From Nymphalis io (Eukaryota > Arthropoda > Insecta > Lepidoptera > Nymphalidae): 64,000 nucleotides of DNA. The translations under genes were made by a program, and so were the position numbers. Below the pieces are notes generated by a model. The model had not been told where the DNA came from and searched no databases. It was given only the letters and a program-made list of their open reading frames with translations. The stretch spans positions 13,091,001 to 13,155,000 of the forward strand of contig NC_065891.1 of NCBI RefSeq assembly GCF_905147045.1. The letters run 5' to 3'. Positions within the stretch are counted from its first letter, which is position 1, and each line of letters begins with the position of its first letter. This document shows positions 51,398 to 63,752 of the stretch, in pieces.

Positions 51398-53632
51398 TTA
51401 TAAAATGTTAGGTATTAAAGCTGTTCTCTTATTGGGATAGTTGCTAAATGTTTTTTTGTACCAAACATGAGCGTGTATTGCAGTCTGCACCTGTAATGTA
51501 AAAAAATTTATATATACTAATTGAGTTTAATTCATTTAAAACAATTGGTTGATTAAACTTTACTTTTAGTGCTTTATAGATTCCCTTCTTTAAAATGGTT
51601 TGTAAGATATAAAATGACACTAAAAATATAATAATAATATACTAACCTGATTAGCAATCACCCACAAGAATATGCAGAAAAAGGTCCTTGTTGGTATCAA
51701 AATTAACAAAACCATATATATAATGATTTCACATAATCTGTGGGGACTTGATACATGTTCAAATAGTCTTCCATGTGGTATTTTATGTTCCTCTGTAATA
51801 ATATCACCAGACTTTTTGTCTTTACGTAGATTAGCGAAAATAATATTAGTCATAAACTGTTCATACCAAGCCCAAATAAAAATTACTATACATGGGATAG
51901 CTAGCACTAACGTTTTTGTGTCGCTCCATAGTATTTTACTTCTGTTCTGGCTCCCTGTAAGTTAAAATAAAGTATTACTTAACAATGGAATCAGTTTACT
52001 TCTAATCTAATCAACTTATATAAAAAATAAACACTTTTATTATTATTGTGAAAAGATTTATCTTTGTCATCCACACAACTAACTATCCTAAACAACCATT
52101 AAATAACCAAAAAGCCTTAATATAGACACAGTAACGCAAATATGCATGCACATTTATTTTTTTATACAATAGGAAGGTGGACGAGCATATGGGCCACCTG
52201 ATGGTAAGTGGTCACCAATGCCCATAGACATTGGCCAATTGCCCAATATTTATAAATGTATTTTGTAGTTGTACTACTCCTAACTTACTATGTTGGCCGA
52301 AATATTTTCATTTAGTTTCTTAATGCTAAACTAAAACTAAATAAAAATAAGTCTTTATTATACTAACCCAGTAGTATTATTGATATGATAAGCAAGTTTG
52401 AGTTGGTTCATTTGAATTTTAAATATTTAACGCATGTCTAGTCCCATTGTTACATCTATATACTCATCTTATTTATGTTCAATGTACATTCTTTCTAGAA
52501 TACTATTGTACAATATAGTCTTAACAAACCAATCACCTTGAATATATTCACTTTAGTGTTAAACACTATCTATTTTTTAATTATACAGCTAAGGCCTGGG
52601 TCAAGTTAACTGTGCGAAGTTAACTTTGCATACATGCATTGTGCATATACTTTGATATGGTATAATTCAAACATTATTCATACAAACGAGTATTTTTGTA
52701 AAACTATGTAATAAATATGCAAATATAAAACTACAGCCAGTACAGAATGTATTAGATTAATGTATTGAAGGAATCTAAAATTTACGTAGTACAACACTAA
52801 AAAGAGAACAGAAGGCCTTTGACCAGCATAGAATTTTAATTTATTTTAAGATGATAAAATAATGAATTAGTAAATTTTCTTACCACAAAACAAAGGTGCT
52901 TGGCCAATCGTAGCTACAATAACAGCATAGTAATGCACTAAGCCAGCTAAATAGTGACTAAGGTTCATCTTACTAGACTTGGCAAATACTTGCAAGTAAA
53001 AGGTTTCGTAACACCTTCGTATGCACTGGACAAGAAGAAGTGACAATGCCAGTAATGCTGCCAAAGCTGGGACTAAAAAAAAATCGTTTTATTGAAAAAC
53101 AAAATTAAAGGTACCTATATCTTGGGATATGATATAAATGTTATGCCTGTAAATTAAGAATGACGGTAGTTATCATGAATTTATGAATTAATGTTGAAAT
53201 AATTTTATATAATAATAAAAAATAAAAACTATTACTTACGTAAAGTAAGTAATTTATTCGAAGTTTTATCATATATATTAAACAGTTAAATCATTATTTC
53301 TTACCTGTTGGTTCATCTTGTTCCAAAGTTATTTTCAGTAAAAATCCAATGGATCCGTGAACAGTGAACTCAAAGCAATACACTAATACAGCGTATACTA
53401 AAGTAACTGCACTTAAAACTGATGAAAATGCATAAAAATGCCGGTAAAGTGCTTTTGGTACTTCTATTATTTGTAAAAAATTTGCTTCGGATCCTTGATA
53501 CGCGAAGCTGCCATATTTAAACCCTTTCACTATAAATGCAGGGACGTGTTTCTCGTAATGATTTATCACAAATCCAGTAAATCCAACAGTGAGAGCTAAA
53601 CTTAAGAAACCCAGATCTAAAATATTTAACAT
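51398..53632 (-). CDS. SRD5A3: Polyprenol reductase (steroid 5-alpha-reductase 3 homologue)
   Basis: Four exons, 53632-53305, 53072-52884, 51954-51647 and 51490-51398, join to 306 codons (305 residues). Human SRD5A3 has 318. The product is hydrophobic with about six to seven membrane helices. The C-terminal steroid-reductase domain is plain: VQCIRRCYETFYLQVF, NLRKDKKSGDIITEEHKIP, then HGRLFEHVSSPHRLCEIIIY (about 233-252, with the conserved Gly, Phe-Glu, Ser-Ser-Pro and Glu), and the end W-Y-K-K-T-F-x-x-Y-P. Known role: NADPH-dependent reduction of the alpha-isoprene of polyprenol to make dolichol for the lipid carrier of N-glycans in the ER. Recent work places related steps through a polyprenal route. 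The steroid-specific paralogues are less similar. Intron 2 holds a fragment of repeat B. Confidence 0.93.
52156..52240 (-). mobile_element. Repeat B 3'-end fragment in SRD5A3 intron 2
   Basis: ATAGGAAGGTGGACGAGCAT and GGTAAGTGGTCACCAATGCC. Confidence 0.8.
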
Positions 53633-53836
53633 TTTCGAAAAGTATGCTTGTATGAAACTCCGGTGAGTATTTGAGAGATAAGTAAGACATAGAAAGCAAA
53701 AAAGTAGGACTTAACGGTACTTAAACATTCTTATAAACTTTCGTTCCCATTTCATGGAAAACAACAACAAAACTGACCATTCAGCACACTAAGAAATTCA
53801 TGGCAAATTTGACATTTGACAAGCCGATTGTCAGTG

Positions 53837-53846
53837 GTCACGTGAA
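53837..53846. promoter_or_regulatory. SRD5A3: CLEAR-like E-box upstream of SRD5A3
   Basis: GTCACGTGAA, nine of ten matches to GTCACGTGAC, 205 bp before the SRD5A3 start codon. Role is inferred from position and motif only. Confidence 0.3.
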
Positions 53847-54289
53847 AAAACAAAAAGAATAAATGTCAAAAAACAACCGTTCCATTTATTAAGTTTCATT
53901 TGTTAAATTTTATTAGTATTTATTAAAGAATCTATATAAATAATTCCAAAGTAATGTATCATTATGTCACTAATAATAATATAAAAATCTGTATTTATAA
54001 TAAATTCTGGTTTTTATTAATATAAAATAGTATAAAAATTATATATTTACATATTACATCAACTTGGATAGTGACTTCACACTATGACTTATATAATTTG
54101 GTGAGATCATTTATATTGCCTTGCGTCGTATCTAGAATGTTGCCAATAATAAACGATGCTGGGCTTGTACAGTACACAAAATGCAAGGTCGACCAAGCCA
54201 TTGTCTATTAAGCTCAAAATTGGTCGATGTTGGTCAAGCGTAATATGTATCTTTAAGTTAAATCTGATAAAGGTCAAACTAAATAAATT

Positions 54290-54362
54290 TATATTGGCCC
54301 GACCTGGGATTTGACCTCGGGGTCTGCGGCCTTACATTTAGCCATTAGACCAACGAGGCAGA
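54290..54362 (-). mobile_element. SINE C head fragment
   Basis: TTGGCCCGACCTGGGATTTG to CATTAGACCAACGAGGCAGA, the reverse of the SINE C tRNA-like head. Confidence 0.75.
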
Positions 54363-55495
54363 CAAAATTGATATGAACAAACAGCACAAAACACGTGCAG
54401 TGAAAACTATAAATAAATAAATAATGACAGTAAAAACATTTTTTAAAACATTTTTAATTAAAGGAAATATAACTGAAATCAAAGTCATCACATACATTAT
54501 ATACACTATGCTATATGCTATAAAAGATTTTACATATATATAATCTTGCTTTTATTGTTGTTGTACGGTTTTCATAAATGTCATTTACAACGCTGCTCTA
54601 CTGTGACTGAACTGGATATATTACGCCCTAAATTTCTTCCTACACATACATATTATGAACTCTTCACAGAACACAAAATATCAGGGTTGCTTGCACAGAT
54701 ATATATAACTTCAATTAAAATTTGTTTACTCACACTATTGTAGCGTCTTAAAATGACAAATATATTTTCTGCTTATCTTTTTTGTTTACCGTCCATATTA
54801 TTTCTGTTGGTTAACTTCGGTAAGCAGTGAGTTAATTTAAATATTTTCTATTCACCGGACAGACATGAGGCACCCGCTATATTTTATTTGCTCAACGGCG
54901 TGTAAGGGGCTTATAAGTGAAGAGTAACTATGCAAGTTCCTGGTTGTCGGTATGTCAGTTTCAATGTTACGCGCCGTTTCATCCTATTTGACGGCTTAAG
55001 TGCGCCCAAGATTGGAATTCGCGACGCCCTGTCGCCGACGAAATGAGAGCGTTAAAATAAACGGGACACCTGATGGATTTACTAAATTTAGGAGCCGATA
55101 CGTGATTTTATGGAGACGAATTTATATCGATGGATTCTTACTTAAATCCGTTTTGATTTATATTGCAACGACGGATTGACTAATTCAATTGAATTAAACC
55201 TTTTTTGGCTAAATGGTATACCGTTTGTATATTTTAGTATCTGATTTTAGCAATTTAAGTGAAATCTTCTACATTTCAGTTTTGATCAGTATCATCATAA
55301 CGGATAATGATTTTGCTTTTTCAAACAATATTAATACTCGTTACACTTGTAATTTGTTAAAACACGCCTTTAATTTTTTTTATATTTTAAAAGCTCAATA
55401 TCAAATAGCACAGATAAACTTCGACGTCTAAAAGATTTTCTTTGGCATTTTTTTCTAAGTAAGTTTCATACAAGTTAAAATAGTAGTGTTTTAAA

Positions 55496-55792
55496 TTTTT
55501 TTTTTTTTTTATAGAGTAGGAAGGTGGACGAGCATATGGGCCACCTGATGGTAAGTGGTCACCAAACGCCCTTAGACATTGGCATTGTAAGAAATGTCAA
55601 CCATCGCTTATAGCCAATGCGCCACCAACCTTGGGAACTAAGATTTTATGTCCCTTGTGCCTGTAATTGCACTGGCTCACTCACCCTTCAAACCGGAACA
55701 CAACAATATCAAGGATTGCTGTTTTGCGGTAGAATATCTGATGAGTGGGTGGTACCTACCCAGACGAGCTTGCACAAAGCCCTACCACCAGT
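55496..55792 (-). mobile_element. Repeat B, full length
   Basis: A poly(T) of 16, ATAGAGTAGGAAGGTGGACG, and an end GCCCTACCACCAGT. Very close to the young copies. Confidence 0.92.
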
Positions 55793-57187
55793 AAAAATTT
55801 TTTGTAAGCAAGATACAATACCAAGTGTGTTTTGTAATATTAAGTTACATGATTTCAATTTATTTATGTGTAAAGGAACTTTTTTTTATTCCTTTAGGAT
55901 TTTTTTAATCAAGCTCACAATCAATCACACAATCATCATCATCATTTACCTACATTTATATACGAAATACGGTAAAAAAATAAATAAGATTTATTAAAAA
56001 AATGGCTCAAATTGTCCGATTCAAATATGAAAACAAAATTTAAGCTACTTTGAGATATTTAGAATTTAAAAAAGACCTGTGCTACTACATCTATAAACTT
56101 CTCACCGACTGCTTTTAATTTTTTATTTATACATGTAAAGTATATAAATGAAAACCACCATGTTATTAAGGTTGCGATCAACTTAAATATCATATCAAAC
56201 GCAATAACTTCTAAATCGTAATTTAGCTGCAACACGTGTCAGACGATGTTTCAAAGCCCACGTCGTTTCCATTATTTTAATGAAAATGTTTTGCCTAAAT
56301 TGCCGAGCCAAACTTTCTCGTGTCTTATTGTTTTTGTTCTGTTGTGTTGATTTTTTAAATCATTTAATTAAAACATCCGGTGCGAATTTATCTAGTAATA
56401 TATGTTTTTAAGCTCGTTACCTTTGGTTAAGTAATTAACTTTATTACCTTTTCTTCCAAAATAAGACGCCACCGTTAGGTTATATGTAGAGTAGGATGTA
56501 CACCAATACATATATATTTTAAGCCATTATAATCCATAAGACAAGTTAGAATAACCATTGTAGGCAAGCCTGTTTTACTTGTACTTATTTAAAATTAAAG
56601 ACACGCGATTTTGTACGAATAATGATTTTCAATAAGATAGGTTTTATATTTTATAAAAAAAATCATAATGGGTTAGTGGAAAAATTGTTCTTCATTACAT
56701 ACACGCTTCTCACAATTGTCACAAATTTAATTTCCTTGTAATTTTTATGTAAAAGCTTAAACAAAATTAGGAAATCTTTGCTACAATGTTTTGTTTGTAT
56801 CACGGTATTAACATCGAAACAATTTACCTGTATCTGATTAAGCAATTACACATTATCAAAACATGTTATTGAATATTAATAACTTGTGAAGCTATACCAA
56901 AGGTATAAAATGAGGATATTTGCAAAATATTACCCATTCGAACGTGTTAAGCTGGTAAAGAAACTTCAACAATCTAAAGTAAGTGGAACGATTTGTTTTG
57001 ATATAGTTGCCTGTGGGTTATTTCGAATTGAGTAAGCCAATGGATAGAACTCATTCAAATCCAGGCAAGCGCTAGTATTTTTAAATTTATCGTCGTGTTC
57101 AGACGTTGTACACGCGTCAGATGAAATACTCTCAAACACCCGCACTGCTTCTAGCGTGGTAAGAGCGTCACTTTTTATTGTCAAGCC

Positions 57188-57425
57188 TTTTTTATTTCAT
57201 ACGTAGAAGGACGCGCAAATGGGCCACCTGATGGTAAGTGACCACCACTGCTGGTATTCATTGGTGCGGTAAGAATCACTAATGATCCCTTACATCGCCA
57301 ATGCACCCCCTTGGGAACTAAGATGTTATGTCCCTTGTACCTGTAGTTACACTGGCACACTCATCCTTCCAAATCCTGATGAGTTTTACTTACACAGACG
57401 GGTTTGCACAAAGTCTTTAGCCGGT
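57188..57425 (-). mobile_element. Diverged repeat B upstream of the insulin-like gene
   Basis: GGGCCACCTGATGGTAAGTG, TTGGGAACTAAGATGTTATG and GGGTTTGCACAAAGTC. It ends about 200 bp before the coding start. Confidence 0.8.
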
Positions 57426-57587
57426 TAAATAACATCAGAACATGCAAATAAAGTTTTCCAGAATATTAATAATATATGACTTCGGAAAGTTCGGTTATCC
57501 ATTTAAAATAAAACTTTAACATTATTATTCTAGTTTTAAAATTGTTTTTATAGTGTTTTTGTATTTTATGAGTTATATCCTATTGAG

Positions 57588-57595
57588 CATATAAG
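57588..57595 (+). promoter_or_regulatory. ILP: Possible TATA box of the insulin-like gene
   Basis: TATAAG lies at 57590-57595, about 45 bp before the start codon. It fits only if the leader is unspliced and very short. Confidence 0.3.
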
Positions 57596-57634
57596 GAAGG
57601 GGGTGAAACAATTTCATTGTTTTGTTTTATTTAG

Positions 57635-58272
57635 ATGAATTTCAAACAATCCACCACTCTCATCTATTTCGCGATGATGGCATCAATGTGCTGCGGACAC
57701 ATAGATGGAGGACAGTTCTCATTTCAAGACGTCACTCCTCAAGTGTACTGCGGTCGTGCACTGGCGAAGGCCCTTGCATATCTCTGCTATGACGAACCTT
57801 TGACTGAAAAGAGATCGGAAATAGGCACCATGTTCAGTAAGTTGTTATTTGTATATGTGTCGTTAAATTTTCAAAGAATTGTACTTTATTTATGAAAATT
57901 CCATTTAATTTCATAAAAAAAATTAAAATATTATATTTTTAAGATAATAGCCATATCATCTTGAAAAGGGGCAATTATTTTGGAATCGCAATAATTGCCC
58001 CTTTTAATTTAGACTTTAATTTTATTTAATTTTATAGGTGTAGTCCAACGTTTGCTGACAAGGGTCATTCTGAATAAGACATATATATATTTTATTCTAC
58101 AGATTCTATTCTTGCACCATATTATAAGGAGCAAGAAAACCAAGTTGGTTGGCCGTGGATTCCGTACCACAAAGCAAGAAGCATGGGCATGCCGTCACGA
58201 AGCAAACGTCTTGTCGTCAATGAATGCTGTGACAAGGCTTGTAACTTAAGCGAATTATTATCCTATTGTTGA
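57635..58272 (+). CDS. ILP: Insulin-like peptide (bombyxin-type preprohormone)
   Basis: Two exons, 57635-57836 and 58103-58272, give 124 codons (123 residues). Seen: a hydrophobic signal segment (about 1-21). The B chain has QVYCGRALAKALAYLCYD, with Cys39 and Cys51 spaced C-x11-C. A dibasic site EKR ends at residue 60, a C peptide follows, and the cleavage site RSKR lies at 100-103. The A chain LVVNECCDKACNLSELLSYC has Cys109, 110, 114 and 123 in the canonical CC-x3-C-x8-C spacing. Known role: a secreted, disulfide-linked two-chain hormone acting through the insulin receptor on growth and metabolism, in Lepidoptera made largely in brain neurosecretory cells. The long C peptide and dibasic sites point to a processed bombyxin-like hormone rather than a single-chain IGF-like peptide. 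TTATTTAG just before the ATG could also be a splice acceptor, so a 5' UTR intron is possible. Confidence 0.93.
57964..58005. repeat. ILP: Perfect 16-bp hairpin in the insulin-like gene intron
   Basis: AAAAGGGGCAATTATT (57964-57979) is exactly complementary to AATAATTGCCCCTTTT (57990-58005), with a 10-nt loop. It occupies the middle of the 266-nt intron. Confidence 0.95.
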
Positions 58273-58413
58273 ATTGATAATCAATAATACTTCTTGAAAT
58301 TGTTCGTGTTAGGTACACTTTGTTAGTGAAAATTAGTAAATAATTTTGAACATTAAAAAATAATTTTGGAAGTTACTTAATTGAGATTTTTTTCCTCCAA
58401 TTACTCTTAATTA

Positions 58414-58419
58414 AATAAA
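58414..58419 (+). terminator. ILP: Candidate poly(A) signal of the insulin-like gene
   Basis: AATAAA 142 nt after the stop codon. Confidence 0.45.
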
Positions 58420-60293
58420 ACCCAAGCAGTTAAAAAAATCGCTTTAAAATATGTTGTTAATTTAGTTGTTTTGCTAATCTGTCTACGTTACATGATTAAT
58501 ATCCACCAGTAATTTCTCGGGATAGTCTTTTATGTAACTGATCAGTGTCTTACGTGTAAAAATTCCGTTAAACGGAAACGTTCAGGTTGATGATTAATGG
58601 AATGTAATTGATGCGAAAGGAACAAAAAAAAAATCAAATGAAACTTAACAGAAATATATAAATTATAAGAAATAATGATATAAATCATGGCATTGTTTTC
58701 AAGACGCTGGCAAAAATGAATTATGAAAACCGTTAAATTTTCAAATCATTTAACAGTGCAAGTAATTGTAATAAAATTATTGCTACATATTCCCGAAATT
58801 AGTACATACGCGTGTGCAATTGCTTAGGTAACTTAAAACGTATATAAATCACATAACTCACTTTTCCTCTTTATGTTTATGTTATTGTGAATAATGTTAA
58901 TTCAAATAGGCAAAGTTGTCAATTAGTGTGTTTCATTGTCTTGTTCTTCTTGTTCCGCCCATAGTCCATCATTATCGCACAATTTTAATTACCACAATGC
59001 TTCTATGTAGTATTTTCAATATTATATCTAAAGTTTTCGTTTACCGGCAATTGCATCAACGTTACAAGTAAATACAGCTACTATAGTGGCGCAGATACAA
59101 CCACGTTATGCATTTGTCGATGCTCAGTATTCCCGTCACGGCAGTCTCTAGGCGTTTGCCGCCAACGTGGAGTAGTTTGTTCTGAAGTTTCTTTCCTTAT
59201 TGATGTTGCAAACTAGCAGTTGAAACGCTCATACATTTTTAATTTAATCAATTTAAGCTGCATTAGTTTATTATGGTTTAATTAATACACTCTGAAATCG
59301 GCCAACGGATTATTATGAACGGGTTTTATTGACGAATACTCATGTGTACTTGGATGTTTTGATCTCACATAAGCTACATTAAGAATATTACAATTAAGAC
59401 CAGCAGGTATAACATTTCAGACATTAAAAAAACTATTATTAAAAAATTGTCAGCTTAGAAGTGACCGTTGGATGTATAATCCAGTTCTTTGTCTGGCTTA
59501 TACAGGCACCTATACTAAAGAAAAGAAAAAGTTATATTCCCGCCAAAAAAAAACGTCGGTCTACGGTGAAAAACAATAACCATAACAAGGCGACATTTCC
59601 AAGTTTTCTAAAAGAATACTCTGAGTGCTTCGAGTGAGAAGACGTTGCAGTCGACATACAAATTACCGAGTCGAGTGCTTATCACTAGTGTTCAAGTCGA
59701 GATAACTTTACAACTGATATTGATAAAAGTTTTATTGTTACAGTTGATTTCATTTTGTATAATTCGAAAGTTTTGTTACAAAATATTGTAAGTCAGGATG
59801 TTGTTTATAAATTCTAATTGTCACTGTTGGTAAGGCTTTACTACTTGAAAAACACAAAACCTCATCAAATATTCTATCACCTTATAGCAATGGCTTTATT
59901 TCCTTTGTGTTTCAGAATATGAATAAAAAACAAAATCACACGTAAAACTTTAGTTACGGGAGAAACAGCCGAGAGAAATAATATAATATTAATAATTTAA
60001 AATAATATTATCACTTGTTTGTATAAATTTTTGACATATGACTTTTACAACACTAATAATAGTCATACGATATTCAAATTTGAATATTTTAAATATAACT
60101 TTATGAACCAATACGACGTTCTTTTGGACTTAAAAGTATACTCTGCGCATTCTTACACACTTTATGTTAAATTATTAAACCAATACAATATAAGAAAAGT
60201 GTTTAATTAATCCATTAAGAAAACGAATAAATACACTATATAAAGTATAAAATATAGTATGTTACATATAAAGTGGCCAGTGCAAATGAGACA

Positions 60294-60372
60294 TTTTCAT
60301 TTCTGGACTAACGCCCCTTTTCTTAGGGAGAAAATTTGCTATTTTATTCCACTACGCTGATCCAATGCGGGT
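60294..60372 (-). mobile_element. Old SINE A fragment
   Basis: Only CACTACGCTGATCCAATGCG and the preceding T-rich words match. Confidence 0.5.
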
Positions 60373-60529
60373 ATAGTTAAGTTTTATTCATAAAATATAT
60401 TGAAACATGTTGGGTTCTCTAGAAAGTTGTCCTACATAGGACATTTTGTTCCGATCTTCGTAGCAATATATTATTAAAGATTCTTGTAATAAAATGTCTG
60501 TGAAAGACTTTATTAAACATTGTTTTATT

Positions 60530-60853
60530 CTTTATTTCGATGAGCCGAGATGGCCTAGTGGTTGTGGTAGAACACGTGAATCTTAACCGATGATCGTGGG
60601 TTCAAACCCGGACAAGCACCACTGAATTTTCATGTGCTTAATTTGTGTTTATAATTCATCTCGTGCTTGACGGTTAAGGAAAATCGTGAGGAAACCTGCA
60701 TACGTCTGATTTCATTAAAATTCTGCCACATGTGTATTCTACCAACCCACATTAGAGCAGCGTGGTGGAATAAGCTTCTAACCTTCTCCGCAAAAGGGAG
60801 AGAAGGCCTTAGCCCAGCAGTGGGATATTAACAGGCTGTTACTTTATTTCGAT
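60530..60853 (+). mobile_element. SINE A, full length, with 12-bp target duplication
   Basis: CTTTATTTCGAT at 60530-60541 and 60842-60853 flanks a copy from GAGCCGAGATGGCCTAGTGG to ACAGGCTGTTA. Confidence 0.92.
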
Positions 60854-61305
60854 ATTTTATTAGTAAACAATAGATAGCTTGTTGAAATTGAATGTAATTT
60901 ACTGAGAAAATAATAGGATTTATTTATTTATTTGTGATATTTATTTTATATCTTAATTATAGTGTTAAAAGATTCGTGCGTTCAAAATGAAAATGTCACA
61001 CAATAAAGGTCATATATAAGTATAAGCATATATTAAAATACGTTGTTATTTTCTAAAAAAATACATCGCACCTCACTCGTGAAATATTTAAGGTCGGCTT
61101 AAAGTGATACACTATTTTGCTTCGTATTTCCTTTAATAGAAGACTTATAACGAATATGTTAGTCAATGTCGCATATCAAATAAAAGATTTTTTTTATTTA
61201 CAATATTGCTTTTACTGAGCGGATAGACTAAAAAGCGTTTTTTTTATACTATTAAAAACTATACATATGTACAGTCTAATAAAACGATTGAATAAATTTG
61301 TAATA

Positions 61306-61572
61306 TAACGAGCTGGTTGGCGTGGTTGGTGGATGATTGCCTTTCACGCCAAAGGTTGTGGGTTCGATTTCCACCCAGGACAGATATTCGTGTGCATGAA
61401 TATGTCTGTTTGTCCTGAGTCTGGGTGTAATTATCTATATAAGTATGTATTTACAAAAGAAAAATACTATATGTAGTATATCAGTTGTCTGGTTGCCATA
61501 GTACAAAATCTGTACAAGCTTAGTTTGGGATCAGATGGCCGTGTGTGAAAAATGTCCCAGGATATTATTATA
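61306..61572 (+). mobile_element. SINE D with tRNA-like head
   Basis: A-box-like GTTGGCGTGGTTGGTGG and B-box-like GTTGTGGGTTCGATTTCC, then a body shared with 24433-24665 and an AT-rich end. Confidence 0.75.
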
Positions 61573-61865
61573 ATGTGTAATAAATATGTACTTGTTTTCA
61601 TAAAAAATAAAGATATAAGAATTATAATATTTTATAAAACGATTTTAATATATTTATAAACTAAAACCATCAAAACGACTAGAACATACAAAGCCTTTAA
61701 GAATGCAATTTCGTCGTGATTAAAACGTCCAAAGCATAATCTTTTCATTACAAGACAAATTCATCTTTCGTGTAGTGAATTAATAATTTAAACATTAAGT
61801 TCTACAGAAGGCGACTCGAGATTAAATGTTATTTTAAAATAGTTAAGAATGCGTGTAAAGTTAAT

Positions 61866-62100
61866 GTGGTAGGGCTTTGTGCAAGCCCGTCTCACCACCC
61901 ACTCACTCACCAGATATTCTACCGCTAAACAGTAATACTTGGTATTGTGTTCAGTGTAACTACACTAAGGACATAATATCTTAATTCCCAAGGTTGGTTG
62001 GTTGGATTGGTTGATATTTCTTATACCACACATGTCTATGGCGGTGGTGACTAATTATTAGGTAGCCCATTTGCCCGTCGCCTACCTATAAGATAAAAAA
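61866..62100 (+). mobile_element. Diverged repeat B
   Basis: GTGGTAGGGCTTTGTGCAAG to CGTCGCCTACCTATAAGATA and an A tail. Confidence 0.82.
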
Positions 62101-63752
62101 AAACAAACACACTCTCAGATATTATTATTGCAAGAGTTAAAAATATTTTATATACCTTTGTATTTAAAATATTGTTTACATACATGTAGGTTCGTATTTT
62201 TGAACCATCATAACACAGAAATAAATTAAATGTAAAGCTACCGGTTCGTTATGTAGATTCTACCGAAAGGACCGGGAGGAAACTTACGTATATGCGTACG
62301 TTAGAGTACGTTAATCATATTCTAAATTATTTATACAACTCGAAATTCCACAGTTTGGTGAATGGTTATTAATTTTTTATTTTATTTATATATTTATTTT
62401 TATACCAACGATACATTGTATATATATTTTTTATTAAAAACTAAAAGATGGTCTAATTATATTACAATAATCCATTACAGGTATAACGTATAAATAATAA
62501 CACAGCATTGCAGTTTAATTAGGAAATAAAGAGATAAGATGAATTAAATTAAAATTAATATAAAATCAATTTACCAGTAAATTAAACAAAAAACAAAACA
62601 ACAACATTTAGAATAAAATAAAATATATAACATTAATAATAATTAATTTTTATAAGTTAAATAAATTTTCTTCTTAAAACTAGCAAGGGTGGCATGAAAG
62701 ATATCAATGTCAGGGTCGGATAAGTTATTGTATGTATTAATAAAGCGGTTTAAAGGTGAGCATTTTGAGAGGATAAAAAAGTATTTTTATGGAGATATAT
62801 GGAGGCTTTATAATATACGGTGATCACAGTCACCAAATAGATTGGATTTGAATATGGGACGTTATACTAATTATTTATAAATTTCACGTTCAATGCATTT
62901 CATTTTTATGAAATCATGATTCAGTTAAGATTTCAAGGTTAGCGTAAACTGTAGGAAAAATACATTTGGTAGATTTATACAATCAGCCGCTTGATGACGA
63001 TGACAATGAAGTTGCCATACGATTATCAGTTTCTGGGTTCACGCAAGGCATTTTACTTGTATTTCAATTACCCCATTAGTTTATCGTCGAACACTGGGAG
63101 ATCAATTATTTTTGTTTAAATTAATTAGGGATTATATATATTTACCATACCTTCTCAATTGCTTAAGTTTTAAGTACCTTAATGTACGCACACGAAATAA
63201 GGCTTTGTTTAGTTTGCCCTTTTTAAAAACTAATTATGCGCGAAATTTCTTTATATATAGAGTTTGTAAGTATATTTACGGAATCAATCGCAAGCTTTAG
63301 AAAGTTTGTGTTAGTTATTAAAACCTAGTTCTTTAATTTATAAATTTCCCCTAATCTCATGATTTTATATTTTTATTAAGTTTTTTGTTCTGCTCTATTT
63401 ATGTTTTAGATATGAGTGGAAACTTGACTGGTATGTGTGCTAATGTTAATATTATAGATTTTAAAAATGAATGTAGTGTTTGTTTCCCAAATAAAAAAAT
63501 ATAAAGAAAAGGACGTTTCCTTAGGTAGAAAATAAAACAATCCAATAAAGGAGTTAGTGCCAATAACTGCGAGAGGGATCGAGGGCGACTCGGGCGCTTC
63601 GGATTGTGTTATGAAGAAAGTTGATGTAGAGATTTATAACCAGCTGTGTGATTGATCTAAACTTTCGTATTGGATCTCTTTTGTATTGATATGATATTTT
63701 ATTTAATAAATAATACGTAATTCTTTACTTATTTTTACTTATATAATAATAA

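Larger units (their letters stand above)
53850..57580. other. Spacer between SRD5A3 and the insulin-like gene
   Basis: Holds a SINE C head (54290-54362), a full repeat B (55496-55792) and a diverged repeat B (57188-57425). A less AT-rich patch at about 54940-55110 has no recognisable coding frame. Confidence 0.5.
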
